Assembly: GCA_964636985.1 (NCBI GenBank)
Contig: CAZWSX010000027.1
Span: 1-64,000, forward strand
Direction: 5' to 3'
DNA from: CAZWSX01 sp964636985
GTDB lineage: Bacteria > Planctomycetota > Planctomycetia > Pirellulales > Pirellulaceae
Length of the DNA stretch: 64,000 nucleotides
The translations under genes were made by a program, and so were the position numbers. Of the stretch, positions 53,367 to 62,352 are shown piece after piece. Below the pieces are notes generated by a model, which made no database searches, was not told where the DNA came from, and worked only from the letters and a program-made list of their open reading frames with translations. Positions within the stretch are counted from its first letter, which is position 1, and each line of letters begins with the position of its first letter.

Positions 53367-55328
53367 TTAAACGACGATGGTCTCGTCGTAGTTGGCCAGC
53401 TCATCGAGGAGCACGTCGTTCAAGGCCGCGAAGAACAAGTCCTTGGCGCCCGGCGCGACTTCCAGCGATGTTGCATTGCCGAAAATCTTGTCGGCTGCGG
53501 CATCGTCGACGATGCTGGAACTGTCGAGTGGGTTGGTACCCGAGGTGACGGCTGCTACGGCGGCATCGAAACTGGTGGCCAGCCCTGTGATCCACTTGGT
53601 GCGAATTGCCTTGACTTGGGCTTCGCCATAGATCGTCGAGGCGCCGATCAGGATGTCGTTATTGAAACCGCCGACCAGCGTGTCGATGCCGACGCCGCCA
53701 ATCAGCAGGTCGTCGTCTTCACCGCCGTTGAGGATGTCGTCCCCCTCGCCGCCCACCAGGATGTCGTCGCCGGCGCTCCCGAGCAGAATGTCTTTGCCGG
53801 CGCCCCCGTCGATGGTGTCGTCGCCGTCGTTGCCGTTGACCTGGTCGAAGCCACCCATCGCGCGGATGGTGTCATTTCCGGCGTTGCCGACGATCACATT
53901 GTCGTAGCCGTTGCCGATCAGCAGGTCATTTCCTGAACCGCCCGCAAGTCCGTACAGCGGCGTTGCCGTGCCTAAGATCAGGCTCAGGTTCGCGTTGACG
54001 ACCTGCTTGGTCTTCAAGCCCAGGTTCACCTTGATATCGCTCGTGGTTTGCGCGAAGTCGAGCGCGCTCTTCTGGCCGGCATCGGTGATCGAGTCAGTAC
54101 CAAGCTGGGTGTTGGCAGCGAAGATAAAGCGGTTATCGCCTCCGCCACCGCTCAGATTGTCGTCGCCGGCGCCCCCTTCGAAGGTGTCGTTGCCGTCGGC
54201 TCCGACGAGCGTATCGTTGCCGTCTCCGCCGCGGAGCGAGTCCTTTCCAAGGCCGCCGTTAACGTTGTCGTCGCCGCCGTTCCCGTTGAGAAAGTCGTCG
54301 CTAAGTCCGCCGGTGAGGACATTTTTAAAGTCGTCGCCGTTGATGACGTTGCCGGCCTGGCCTCCCCGGACGGCATAGATCGTTCCTGGCCCATTCTTGA
54401 TGATGAGTGTCAGGTACTGATTGACGACATTGATTTTTTGGCGAAGGTCGACCGTGACCAATGCAGTGGTGGTCGTGGTGAAGTCGAGAGAATTTTCACC
54501 GAGAGGAATGCTGGGGCTCGTGCTCCCTCCGCACCACGACGATGATGATGTTCCCTCGATGACCGTATCGGTCCCCAGATTGGTGTCGGCTTGGAAGACG
54601 TAGTTGTCGAAACCGTCGCCGCCCGTGAGCGTGTCGTTGCCTGCCTGGCCTACGAGGGTATCGTCACCGCCGAGGCCATTGATCTTGTCGCAGCCGGCGC
54701 CGCCAAAGAGGAGGTTGATATTCGCGTCGCCGGTGATGCAATCGTTTCCGGAGCCCCCAATGACAGTGCGAATGCGCGTCCCTGTGTCGTACTTGATGGT
54801 CAGTCCACTGGTGACATAGTTCTTCGACTGACTGAGGTTTACGTTGATGCATGTCGAGGTCGATGAAAAATCGAGCGTCCCTCCGCTGGGATTGGTGTTT
54901 TTGATCGTCACGATGCCAAGTTTGGGCGTGATGGCCGTATCGGCGTCGAACGCGTACGTATCGACTCCCCCATTGCCGTCGAGCGTTAAGCCCGCAACAC
55001 CGGTGATGGAGAGGGTTACTTGCCCAACTTTGATACTGGACCCGCTGACGAAGAACGTATTATCGGCTGCGTCACCCGTGACTTTGAGCGTGCCAGTGCC
55101 GCCCCCGTTCAGTGCGACGGCACTCGCAACCGTGGTGTCGTAGTCGGTCGTCGTAGAGCCGTCGAACACCGACAAAATGGTGCCGTTGAGCGTCGCCGTA
55201 AGAGCAGCGAATACTTCCCGCGACTCGAGTTTCTCGACGCCCATTTTCCTTCGGCGATGTACTGGTCGCGGTCGAGATTGTTTGCGCGGACTGGATTGAA
55301 GAATACGGGGTAACCAAAACATGCCCAT
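53367..55328 (-). CDS. RTX-type surface protein with LEPR-like N-terminus, copy 2
   Basis: 653 aa. Same architecture as copy 1: RRRKMGVEKLESREVFAAL at residues 25-43, a beta part, and calcium-binding Gly/Asp repeats (GGSGNDCITGDANINLLFGG, GGLGKDSLRGGDGNDTLVG, GGAGKDILLGSAGDDILVG). It differs by four Cys within about 130 residues (STCIN, NDCIT, AGCDK, SWCGG) and a Ser/Pro insertion near 285-305 (SSSSWCGGSTSPSIPLGE), absent from copy 1. The Cys may form disulfides. It should be exported and surface-bound; secretion route not in the window. GGAG is 8 nt before the ATG. Confidence 0.92.
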   Translation of the reverse strand: MGMFWLPRILQSSPRKQSRPRPVHRRRKMGVEKLESREVFAALTATLNGTILSVFDGSTTTDYDTTVASAVALNGGGTGTLKVTGDAADNTFFVSGSSIKVGQVTLSITGVAGLTLDGNGGVDTYAFDADTAITPKLGIVTIKNTNPSGGTLDFSSTSTCINVNLSQSKNYVTSGLTIKYDTGTRIRTVIGGSGNDCITGDANINLLFGGAGCDKINGLGGDDTLVGQAGNDTLTGGDGFDNYVFQADTNLGTDTVIEGTSSSSWCGGSTSPSIPLGENSLDFTTTTTALVTVDLRQKINVVNQYLTLIIKNGPGTIYAVRGGQAGNVINGDDFKNVLTGGLSDDFLNGNGGDDNVNGGLGKDSLRGGDGNDTLVGADGNDTFEGGAGDDNLSGGGGDNRFIFAANTQLGTDSITDAGQKSALDFAQTTSDIKVNLGLKTKQVVNANLSLILGTATPLYGLAGGSGNDLLIGNGYDNVIVGNAGNDTIRAMGGFDQVNGNDGDDTIDGGAGKDILLGSAGDDILVGGEGDDILNGGEDDDLLIGGVGIDTLVGGFNNDILIGASTIYGEAQVKAIRTKWITGLATSFDAAVAAVTSGTNPLDSSSIVDDAAADKIFGNATSLEVAPGAKDLFFAALNDVLLDELANYDETIVV

Positions 55329-55603
55329 TTAGGTGCTCCAAAAAACTTCTTACTTAAAGGCCACGGTCGCATTACGGCGACTCGCGCGCGTCATCGTGAC
55401 GAACAATGTTGGCCTCGCATCCGGCGAGACGAAGGAAACGGCGCCATACTCCCGAGGAAATGGCGCATCAACAAGGCTTGAGGCTACGGTTGGAAATGAG
55501 TCACGATGGGAAGGAACACCGGAATTTCATTGCATCCTTACTTGGTGCTTGGGTGGCGGCTTGAGAGGCTATGCCAAGCGGTTGTGGGTGAACAGGTTGG
55601 TCC
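55329..55603 (-). promoter_or_regulatory. Leader/promoter region of RTX copy 2
   Basis: Contains CGTCA-TCG-TGACG (55389-55401) and CTCGC-ATCCG-GCGAG (55414-55428), the counterparts of the two dyads before copy 1. The stems differ in sequence while the pairing is kept. Confidence 0.5.
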
Positions 55604-56812
55604 TTAGTTGTTGCCGTGAAGCGCGTCTTGCAGCACAACGGTTCGGTTCTGTGGTCGGTATTGCGGTGGCGTGGGTTCGTGCGTGGGCTGTAGGGGCGGC
55701 GTAGGGGACTGCCGCCGGGGCGTCGCAGCAACTGAGCTGGTTGTCGTCGAAGGCGCTCGCATCACCCAAGGAAACGCCGCTTGCAAGAATCGCGATGCGA
55801 CGTAACACAAAGCCAGAGCGACCAAGCCGGCGAGCGTGGAAACAACGAAACCATCCCACCCATCAGGCGACGGTCGGAAGAGTTTGTTGAGCACCGCTTT
55901 GGCCGCGAGGATGCCGAACATGTGCAGCGAAAAGATCCCCAGCGCGTGCCGCGAGAGTTCTTCGCAAATCACATTTCCCGGAATCAGCGACGAGAGGATC
56001 AAAACGCCCGCCACCGACAGCGTGGCGGAGAGCAAGTAGTACCCGACGTAGTCCATGTGCAGCATGCGAACGTCGATTCGGTCGTGCCAAAGCCCGACGG
56101 ACAGTCCGCCGATCAGCAACGCCAAGCCAAAGAGAATCGCGGCGGCGCGGTCTTGTTGCACAATCCGTTCGATCGGCCAATCGCCGATCAATCGCCCAAG
56201 GGCGTAAAACACAACGCATCCTGCTGCGACATCAATGCTCCACGGCATCACGTCGTCGTAGTGGCCGCGAACCCAAACCGCCAGCGGGCAAATCGAACCG
56301 CAGATCAGCACGGCTTGCCAGGCATTGGTAAAGCGGCGGATCACGTAGTAGTAAACGGCGCAAAAGAACATCGCGCCAAAGAACCACAACGAAGGGTTGA
56401 CAGCCCGAATGCGATTTCCTGATGCGTAGAGCGTGGCGAGGAAGCCATCCCACAGCGTCCAATCGGCGTCAAACCGATTCCCTGACGTCATGCTGGGGAC
56501 GAGCGTTCGCCCGGCATACCACAACGCCAGCGAAATCGCGGCGAAGAAGACGTACGGTACGATCAGCGCGCGGAATTGCTTGGAGAGAAACTCCGAAGGC
56601 GATGCCTTGAGCTTCGACTCCGACATCAACATGCCGGAAATAACGAAGAACAACGGCATGTGGAACGAATAAATGCCGTAGACAAGGAGCGACAGCGTGG
56701 GCCACGCATGCCCCATCACCACCAATACAATTCCGATCGCTTTCGCAACGTCGGGCATCGTTCTCCGCGGCGAATCGGTTTTTCCCGGATGAATCGGTGA
56801 CGGCGACGTCAT
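55604..56812 (-). CDS. Acyltransferase 3 family membrane protein
   Basis: 402 aa from ATG 56812. About ten membrane segments. MPDVAKAIGIVLVVMGHAWP has the catalytic His of the family (GH), and YSFHMPLFFVISGMLM is the second signature. The family O-acylates sugars of surface glycans (OafA, NodX, WecH). A cytoplasmic tail of about 50 residues is rich in Pro, Gln and Thr. Its ATG overlaps the TGA of the polytopic protein (TGATG), so translation is coupled. It is the last gene of the polysaccharide operon. Confidence 0.9.
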   Translation of the reverse strand: MTSPSPIHPGKTDSPRRTMPDVAKAIGIVLVVMGHAWPTLSLLVYGIYSFHMPLFFVISGMLMSESKLKASPSEFLSKQFRALIVPYVFFAAISLALWYAGRTLVPSMTSGNRFDADWTLWDGFLATLYASGNRIRAVNPSLWFFGAMFFCAVYYYVIRRFTNAWQAVLICGSICPLAVWVRGHYDDVMPWSIDVAAGCVVFYALGRLIGDWPIERIVQQDRAAAILFGLALLIGGLSVGLWHDRIDVRMLHMDYVGYYLLSATLSVAGVLILSSLIPGNVICEELSRHALGIFSLHMFGILAAKAVLNKLFRPSPDGWDGFVVSTLAGLVALALCYVASRFLQAAFPWVMRAPSTTTSSVAATPRRQSPTPPLQPTHEPTPPQYRPQNRTVVLQDALHGNN

Positions 56813-58380
56813 CACGCTCCCTTTCCAGCAGAGGGAAAGGCAGCCACTGGCGCGGTGGGGACGCGAGGCATTCGCCGCTTGTCACGAGTTTCAGCCTCTT
56901 TCTTCTGCGTGGAGGCTTTCTTATCAGACCCCGAGCGCATCAACGGAACGAACATGCAAGTGAAGATCGTAAAAAGAAGAAGGGGCTTGAGGTAGTTCTC
57001 AATCCCGTACAGTACGAAGAGGAACATCGAACCGGTCGCGGCGACGTAGAGCATTCGCGACGCTGGAACGTTGTGTCGCAGCCACTCCATCAAACGGACG
57101 GCGAGGTAACTCACCGTTAAGGCGATGTAAGGGCCGACTCGCCCGAAGTTGACCCAGGCTTCGGCATGGAAGTAGCCTCCCAGCGTCAAACCCGCTTCGA
57201 GAAATGCGTCCGGCGCGCATTGGCGGGCAATGTAGTGTCCAATCGAGAGGTCCGCCTGGTCGGTCAGTCGCAAGTAGATCGGCTGCGGGAGCAGTCGGAC
57301 CAGCGAAATCGCGTAGTACTCGCCGTTCAAAAAGAACGTCTGGTCTCGTACGAATTTGAACGTGAAGAACGCGCACTGCTCGTTGCCACCGGCGTAGGCA
57401 AAAATGTCTTCGAGTGGGACTTTGCCCGTGGCGACGGAGGCCATTGCTTCGAAGGGCGAGCCGCCCTGCTGGCGCGTGTAGGCCGAGATGATCAGAAACA
57501 TGTAGGCGGCCGGCGCGAGCAGCAACATCGCGAGAATAAACTTGAGCGATGGAGGCGCGGCAGCCAGACGCGCGACGACTCCCAGGATCAGCAGCGTAAA
57601 AGCCAGATAGCGGAAACCAAGCACGCACATGAAAAGCGCAAGCAACGCCATGACCCAGGGCAGGGGGCGGAGAGCCATGTTTTTGACGTGCAGTCCTACG
57701 GCGAAAGCAAACGTGGCGGCGACGATGGCGAAGCGGACCACGAACCGGTCGCCCACACCCGACTCCAAGGTGAATTCGTCACGCGATTTGCCCGAGTAAG
57801 CCAGCAGCGCGGCCGAAGCACCCAGCCCGATAACCCAGAGCCCAATGACGCCCAAGGAGGTCAACTGTAGCGAACGCATGGGAACAGCGCGAACGACTTC
57901 GCGTCCGCGAATTTCCCAAAGGCTGAACAGATTCATGATCCCCAAATAGCCGTTCAGCATGACCACCGTCGAGGCAGCCTCCTCCGGCGAGATGGCTTGC
58001 TCACGCCAGTTGGAAAACGGAACTCCGGAGAGGCATTGAAAGATGAAGACCGTCGCCGGGACGATCAATTGGCTTAAGGTAAAGACCGACCACATCACCC
58101 TGCCGCGGCGCAAGAGAGCAATCCCCAGTCCGAGCGCGATGGCCTGCTGACCGATACCGCCCCAAACAAACGCCGCACTCAATCCCGTCCGATAAGAGCC
58201 CCATCCTTGCGCCTCGGGCGCCGAGGCGTGAAAGACGGCCAATAGAAGAATGACGGCCGCCAGGCAACCAAAAGCGGCCCAGCTTCGAGATGGATCGAGC
58301 GAGGCGCCTGGCCCAAGCTCGCTCGGGCCAGGAAAAGCCCGGTGGGTGAGCGTCGCGTTTTGGAGATGAGGTTGCAGCAT
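56812..58380 (-). CDS. Polytopic membrane protein, Wzy/O-antigen polymerase-like
   Basis: 522 aa with 10-12 hydrophobic segments and a long extracytoplasmic loop (about 315-400: FEAMASVATGKVPLEDIFAYAGGNEQ, later FLEAGLTLGGYFHAEAWVNFGRVGPYI). That topology, with a large loop late in the chain, fits O-antigen/oligosaccharide polymerases (Wzy) or EpsG-like proteins, which have little sequence conservation. It lies 37 nt downstream of the GT2 gene and overlaps the acyltransferase gene. I infer it polymerises the glycan made by the operon; a flippase is an alternative. Confidence 0.7.
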   Translation of the reverse strand: MLQPHLQNATLTHRAFPGPSELGPGASLDPSRSWAAFGCLAAVILLLAVFHASAPEAQGWGSYRTGLSAAFVWGGIGQQAIALGLGIALLRRGRVMWSVFTLSQLIVPATVFIFQCLSGVPFSNWREQAISPEEAASTVVMLNGYLGIMNLFSLWEIRGREVVRAVPMRSLQLTSLGVIGLWVIGLGASAALLAYSGKSRDEFTLESGVGDRFVVRFAIVAATFAFAVGLHVKNMALRPLPWVMALLALFMCVLGFRYLAFTLLILGVVARLAAAPPSLKFILAMLLLAPAAYMFLIISAYTRQQGGSPFEAMASVATGKVPLEDIFAYAGGNEQCAFFTFKFVRDQTFFLNGEYYAISLVRLLPQPIYLRLTDQADLSIGHYIARQCAPDAFLEAGLTLGGYFHAEAWVNFGRVGPYIALTVSYLAVRLMEWLRHNVPASRMLYVAATGSMFLFVLYGIENYLKPLLLFTIFTCMFVPLMRSGSDKKASTQKKEAETRDKRRMPRVPTAPVAAFPSAGKGA

Positions 58381-58417
58381 CGGATGCCTCGTTCAGGACC
58401 GTTGTCGCGACGGTCGG

Positions 58418-59479
58418 TCACGAACCTTGCGGAATCGCCTTCTCGGCGTTGTGAGCGCCAGGCGAAAAGCCGCGTCGTTCTAAATAGTCACGAGAGTTCC
58501 AATAAAAGTCGGAACCACTGAACATCGTTTTGAACCAATGGGGGCCGTTCGCAGCGCGTCGCCCCATGGCATAGCCCGTCGCTTTGGTGGCAATGATTGC
58601 GCACGCGTACGGAAGGAGCCACGGGCGATGACTGGCCGTGTGAGCCAGTAGTGACCGAATGAACCGCAGCCCGCGCCCTTGGTTCCCACCGTAGCGATCG
58701 ACAATCGGCGCGGCAGCAACGCGCCCGATGCCCACATCGAAGTACCGCGTGAACTCATCCTTGAGCGAGTAGTTGTGCGAATGCTTGACGACGGCATCGG
58801 CCACATAAGCAATGCGGCAGCCGTTCCACAGCATTTGCGCCGCGGTCAACGCGTCTTCGCTCACGAGTGCCGAGGGGATACCGCCGATCGCTTCAACTTC
58901 CGAATTCAAATAAGCCGTGCAAGTATCGCTGCAGAAGTAGAGATAAGCGCCGTGCTGCTGCAGTTGGCTGACGTCGCGGACTTCCGATTCCGACGGATAG
59001 TTGAAGCCGCGAAAGTGGCTCGCAAAAAACCCAGCATCATCGTGCGGGATCTGCCGGCCGTACGAAATCTCGGCTCGCCCTTCCATAATCGGAGCGATGA
59101 GTCGCTCCAGCATGTCGTGATCGTCGGTCGCATACGCGTCGGGCGTCATCGCGACAAAGATGTCGGTCCCAAGCCGCTTGCGAGCTTCGTCTCGCGTCGA
59201 ACCATGATTGAAGTGGGCCCGCGGAACGATGAGGACTTCGGCCCCCAGGCGCTCGGCTTCTTCAACCGTTCCATCGTTCGAGGAAGAGTTCGTCACCATC
59301 ACGCGGGGCTTGACCTTGCTCGCCAGCAGCGGCGGCAGGCACCTGGCCAGATGCCGTTTCGAACAGTGTGTGACCACGGCGACTCCGACCGTCAGCGGGC
59401 CGCGCGGGCCTGATTCGATCGGAGGCTTGGCCGGCGAGTCGAACCGAAGAGTGCGCGTCGTTTCCGAAGTGCTTGTCAT
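58418..59479 (-). CDS. Family 2 glycosyltransferase
   Basis: 353 aa from ATG 59479, with AAGG 7 nt upstream; the longer frame to 59575 would overlap the upstream SDR gene. The GT-A fold shows as VGVAVVTHCSKRHLARCLPPLLASKV, VTNSSSNDGTVEEAERLGAEVL, and a degenerate metal motif in VAMTPDAYATDD. GIPSALVSEDALTAAQML carries the ED acid pair often found in rhamnosyltransferase-like GT2 members. KHSHNYSLKDEFTRYFDVGIG is also typical of rhamnosyltransferases. It probably transfers the deoxysugar made by the neighbouring enzymes. No transmembrane segment is obvious. Confidence 0.88.
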   Translation of the reverse strand: MTSTSETTRTLRFDSPAKPPIESGPRGPLTVGVAVVTHCSKRHLARCLPPLLASKVKPRVMVTNSSSNDGTVEEAERLGAEVLIVPRAHFNHGSTRDEARKRLGTDIFVAMTPDAYATDDHDMLERLIAPIMEGRAEISYGRQIPHDDAGFFASHFRGFNYPSESEVRDVSQLQQHGAYLYFCSDTCTAYLNSEVEAIGGIPSALVSEDALTAAQMLWNGCRIAYVADAVVKHSHNYSLKDEFTRYFDVGIGRVAAAPIVDRYGGNQGRGLRFIRSLLAHTASHRPWLLPYACAIIATKATGYAMGRRAANGPHWFKTMFSGSDFYWNSRDYLERRGFSPGAHNAEKAIPQGS

Positions 59480-59516
59480 GCCAGAACCTTCATGTACGAA
59501 TTGAGGTGGAATCCAT

Positions 59517-60479
59517 TCAAACCAGGGACGGCGCTCGGCTCGGTTGCTCGAACGAAGCCTTGTAGTAGCCGACAAAGTTGTCCCACGCTTGCGTTTCGTC
59601 GAAGCCTAGGAAGACGTGATCGAAGCGATTGCTGTTCACGCGCATCCGCGGCTCGGGGAACTCGGTTTGGTGTGCGAGGACGACTTCGCACGGCGCATCG
59701 ATGCGCTGCCGCGTTTCGGCGGCGACGCGGAGCGTGAAATCTCCTTGCGTGCCGACATAGCCGGAGGGATGGACTTGCGTGAAGCCACTCGCCGGCAAGT
59801 CTTCGACGAAGCGGACGTAGATCGCGGCCAGCTCTTCAGCATGAATGTTGTCGCGGACGTACAAAGGCGTGCGAACTTCCGCGGCTTGTCCCGCTGCCCA
59901 ACATCGCATCAAGTACGAAGTGAACCGCGGCTCTTCGAAAGGGCCAAAGGGATTGGCAATCACGAACTTTCCAAGACTCAAGCCGTGATGCGACGCGTAG
60001 TAACGGAAGATCGCGGCGGTGAGTCCTTTGGAAAGTCCGTACGGCGACACGGCGAGCTCGCTTCCCTCGCCGCATCCTTCGCGCGGTTCAAAAATGCTGC
60101 CCGTCAGCACAACTCGCTTACAGTCGTTTTTTCGAAGTGCCGTAAAGACCTCGTCCACGCGGTACGCATTGGCCGAGGCTGCCCGAATGGGATCGAACGT
60201 CGGGCTCTTGTAATTCGAAACGTCGGCCCCATGGTGGCAAAGAACGTCGAACGGCCGTTCGTCGCCAATGAGTTTGAGGAAGGCATCGTCGCCAAAGGAG
60301 ACGTTCCAGTGCGTGTGGCACATCGCCGCGACGCGCTGGACGCGAGTTTTCCGCAGCGGCTCGTCATAGTGCGACTTTGCCTGGCGGAACGTCGCGTGGA
60401 CTTCGTGCCCCGCTTTCGTCAAAGCATCGGCGAACCACATTCCCGTCATCGAACTGGCGCCGGTGAGCAATATTTTCAT
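59517..60479 (-). CDS. NAD(P)-dependent sugar epimerase/reductase (extended SDR)
   Basis: 320 aa. MKILLTGASSMTGMWFADAL gives the Rossmann GxxxxxG variant; the catalytic Tyr-Lys pair is in SPYGLSKGLTAAIF. Between them VLCHHGADVSNYKS is the usual substrate-side loop. Its ATG overlaps the TGA of the RmlC-type gene by 4 nt (ATGA), so the two are translationally coupled. In this setting it most likely reduces or epimerises a CDP-4-keto-6-deoxyhexose, as AscF or RmlD do for their sugars. The exact product cannot be told. Confidence 0.85.
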   Translation of the reverse strand: MKILLTGASSMTGMWFADALTKAGHEVHATFRQAKSHYDEPLRKTRVQRVAAMCHTHWNVSFGDDAFLKLIGDERPFDVLCHHGADVSNYKSPTFDPIRAASANAYRVDEVFTALRKNDCKRVVLTGSIFEPREGCGEGSELAVSPYGLSKGLTAAIFRYYASHHGLSLGKFVIANPFGPFEEPRFTSYLMRCWAAGQAAEVRTPLYVRDNIHAEELAAIYVRFVEDLPASGFTQVHPSGYVGTQGDFTLRVAAETRQRIDAPCEVVLAHQTEFPEPRMRVNSNRFDHVFLGFDETQAWDNFVGYYKASFEQPSRAPSLV

Positions 60480-61087
60480 CCGCGGGCACCCCCCACAAGT
60501 TCGCGCTCGGATGCTCGCTTAGTGACGTCGAGCACGCCGTGTTCAAAAGCGACGCGGGTCCGGTCGAACAACGGATGCAACGCGTCACGGTCGGAGACGA
60601 CTGACGGTAGGAACGGCCAGGCGATAGCGAACTCCGGATCGTTCCAACGAATTCCACGCTCACCTTTGGCGTGATAGGGAGCATCGACGAAGTACAGCAC
60701 TTCCGAATCGGGCTCGAGCGTCAAAAAGCCGTGCGCGCACCCTTTGGGGATGTGCAGCATTTTCCGGTTCTCGGCCGATAATTCGGTCGCGTAGTAGCGG
60801 CCAAAGGTTGGTGAACCTTCCCGCAAGTCGAGGGCCACATCGAACACGCTCCCCTTGATGCACCGCAGCGTTTTCGACTCGGCATAAGGCGGGAGTTGAT
60901 AGTGCAACCCGCGCAAGGTTCCGGCCGATCGACTGGCCGAGTTGTTCACCTGCGCGATGGTGCTGGGAATTCCAGCCTTTTCCATCTCGTCGGTGCAAAA
61001 CACGCGCGAGAAGAAGCCGCGTTCATCGCTTCGGGGCTGAAGCTCGACGACCAAAACGCCATCGATCGGAGTCGTATGAAACAGCAT
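60476..61087 (-). CDS. RmlC-type sugar 3,5-epimerase (dTDP-4-dehydrorhamnose epimerase family)
   Basis: 203 aa from ATG 61087 with AAAGG 6 nt upstream; the frame continues to 61336 but that part overlaps the rfbG gene. RmlC cupin motifs: SDERGFFSRVF, TLRGLHYQLPPYAESKTLRCIKG with the catalytic His, PKGCAHGFLTLEPDSEVLYF, and GERGIRWNDPEF. By family it epimerises C3 and/or C5 of a 4-keto-6-deoxy nucleotide sugar. Because it lies between CDP-glucose dehydratase and an SDR gene, the substrate is probably CDP-linked (compare AscE), not dTDP-linked. It lies 44 nt from the rfbG stop. Confidence 0.9.
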   Translation of the reverse strand: MLFHTTPIDGVLVVELQPRSDERGFFSRVFCTDEMEKAGIPSTIAQVNNSASRSAGTLRGLHYQLPPYAESKTLRCIKGSVFDVALDLREGSPTFGRYYATELSAENRKMLHIPKGCAHGFLTLEPDSEVLYFVDAPYHAKGERGIRWNDPEFAIAWPFLPSVVSDRDALHPLFDRTRVAFEHGVLDVTKRASERELVGGARG

Positions 61088-61131
61088 GAGAAACCTTTGA
61101 TGAGACGTGTGGCACGGAAAAGAAAAGATTG

Positions 61132-62310
61132 TTAACTCGAGACGGCTTCGGCCAGTCGCTCTTCGCCGGTCGTTTCCGAAGGCTGACTGTCGTCGCGGGG
61201 CACCTCGGTGCTTTCGAAAGCCTCGATATCGGCCAGGCTCACGGCCCGCATGTCGGGGATCGTGTCGTTTCCGGCGGCTTGGTGGAATTGGCGATACCAG
61301 CCCACCGTTCGCTCGACCGTCGTGGCAACCGACCATCGCGGGCTCCAGCCCAGTACGGCTGTGGCCTTGTCGATGCTGAGGCGCAGCGCCTGGGCTTCGT
61401 GAAGTTGGTCAGGCCGGCCAGTGTTCTTCCAGCTTCCCGATCCCCACGCTTGGCAAAGGCGATCGACCAGGTTCCCGACGGGGATCGTGTCGCCGGCCGT
61501 AGGGCCAAAGTTCCACGCGCTGCACCACTTGGGGTCCTCGCTGGTAAGCAGCTTGGCACCCAGTTGCAGGTAGCCCGAAAGCGGTTCCAGCACGTGTTGC
61601 CACGGGCGAATCGCCCGCGGGTTGCGAATGGGAATCGGCAACCCTTGCACCAGGTGGGCAATGGCATCGGTCACGATGCGATCGCGCGACCAGTCGCCGC
61701 CGCCAATCACATTGCCTGCTCGCACGGAAGCGAGCCGGACGCCGCAGCTGGGCGAAGATCGCTTGGTAAAGAACGAGTTGCGATACGAGTGAACCACCAG
61801 CTCGGCTGCGGCTTTGCTCGCACTATACGGATCGCTTCCGCCAAGCGGGTCGTTTTCGCGATAACCCCACACCTGCTCGACGTTGTCGTAGCACTTGTCG
61901 GTCGTGATGACGACGACGGCGACGTTCAGATTCGATTGTCGCACGACTTCCAGCAGGTTAGCGGTCCCCATCGCGTTCACTTCGAACGTCTCGTAGGGTT
62001 GCTCGTAGCTGAGTCGAACCAGCGGCTGAGCCGCCATGTGGAAGATGATTTCCGGCTCGAACTCGCGCACCGATTGCTCCAGCCGCTGGCGATCGCGAAT
62101 ATCGGCGATCGCTTCGTCGACCAGCAACTCCGAGACGCGGCTCGCCTCGTAGTGGCTGGGGTCGGTCGGCGCCGGCGTCGAGTAACCAAGGAGCTTCGCG
62201 CCCACGTTGGCCAGCCAAAGGGCCATCCAGGTTCCCTTGAAACCGGTGTGGCCCGTGAGCATCACGCGACGCCCACGGTAGGCATTAAGGGACTGTTGCA
62301 ACTTATCCAT
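61132..62310 (-). CDS. rfbG: CDP-glucose 4,6-dehydratase
   Basis: 392 aa, slightly longer than the usual 355-370. The NAD-binding motif GHTGFKGTWMALWL (20-33) is characteristic of RfbG/DdhB rather than RmlB. EIIFHMAAQPLVRLSYEQP, ITTDKCYDNVEQ and PYSASKAAAELVV (Tyr-Lys pair) are all present. It converts CDP-glucose to CDP-4-dehydro-6-deoxyglucose in the cytoplasm. The C-terminal tail (about 360-392) is Glu/Ser/Thr-rich and extra. It follows rfbF after 42 nt. Confidence 0.95.
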   Translation of the reverse strand: MDKLQQSLNAYRGRRVMLTGHTGFKGTWMALWLANVGAKLLGYSTPAPTDPSHYEASRVSELLVDEAIADIRDRQRLEQSVREFEPEIIFHMAAQPLVRLSYEQPYETFEVNAMGTANLLEVVRQSNLNVAVVVITTDKCYDNVEQVWGYRENDPLGGSDPYSASKAAAELVVHSYRNSFFTKRSSPSCGVRLASVRAGNVIGGGDWSRDRIVTDAIAHLVQGLPIPIRNPRAIRPWQHVLEPLSGYLQLGAKLLTSEDPKWCSAWNFGPTAGDTIPVGNLVDRLCQAWGSGSWKNTGRPDQLHEAQALRLSIDKATAVLGWSPRWSVATTVERTVGWYRQFHQAAGNDTIPDMRAVSLADIEAFESTEVPRDDSQPSETTGEERLAEAVSS

Positions 62311-62352
62311 GAGGAAGTTCTCTCGATGAGGCAGTGGAAGTCAGTGAGAGGT

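Larger units (their letters stand above)
51108..55560. repeat. Tandem gene duplication including upstream leaders
   Basis: The two RTX/LEPR genes and about 250 nt upstream of each (53013-53280 and 55329-55560) share order and many identical blocks: the GGAGCACC ribosome binding site, a GTCATCGTGAC dyad, a CTCGCATCC hairpin and a CTTACTTGGTGC sequence at the far end. Confidence 0.8.

Noticed and set aside
50868..55200. Long plus-strand frames opposite the RTX genes
   Set aside because: They mirror the Gly/Asp repeats of the minus-strand genes and have no start signal or family match of their own.
61088..61336. Longer N-terminus for the RmlC-type epimerase
   Set aside because: The extension overlaps rfbG, is Arg/Gly-rich and lacks family similarity; ATG 61087 has a ribosome binding site.
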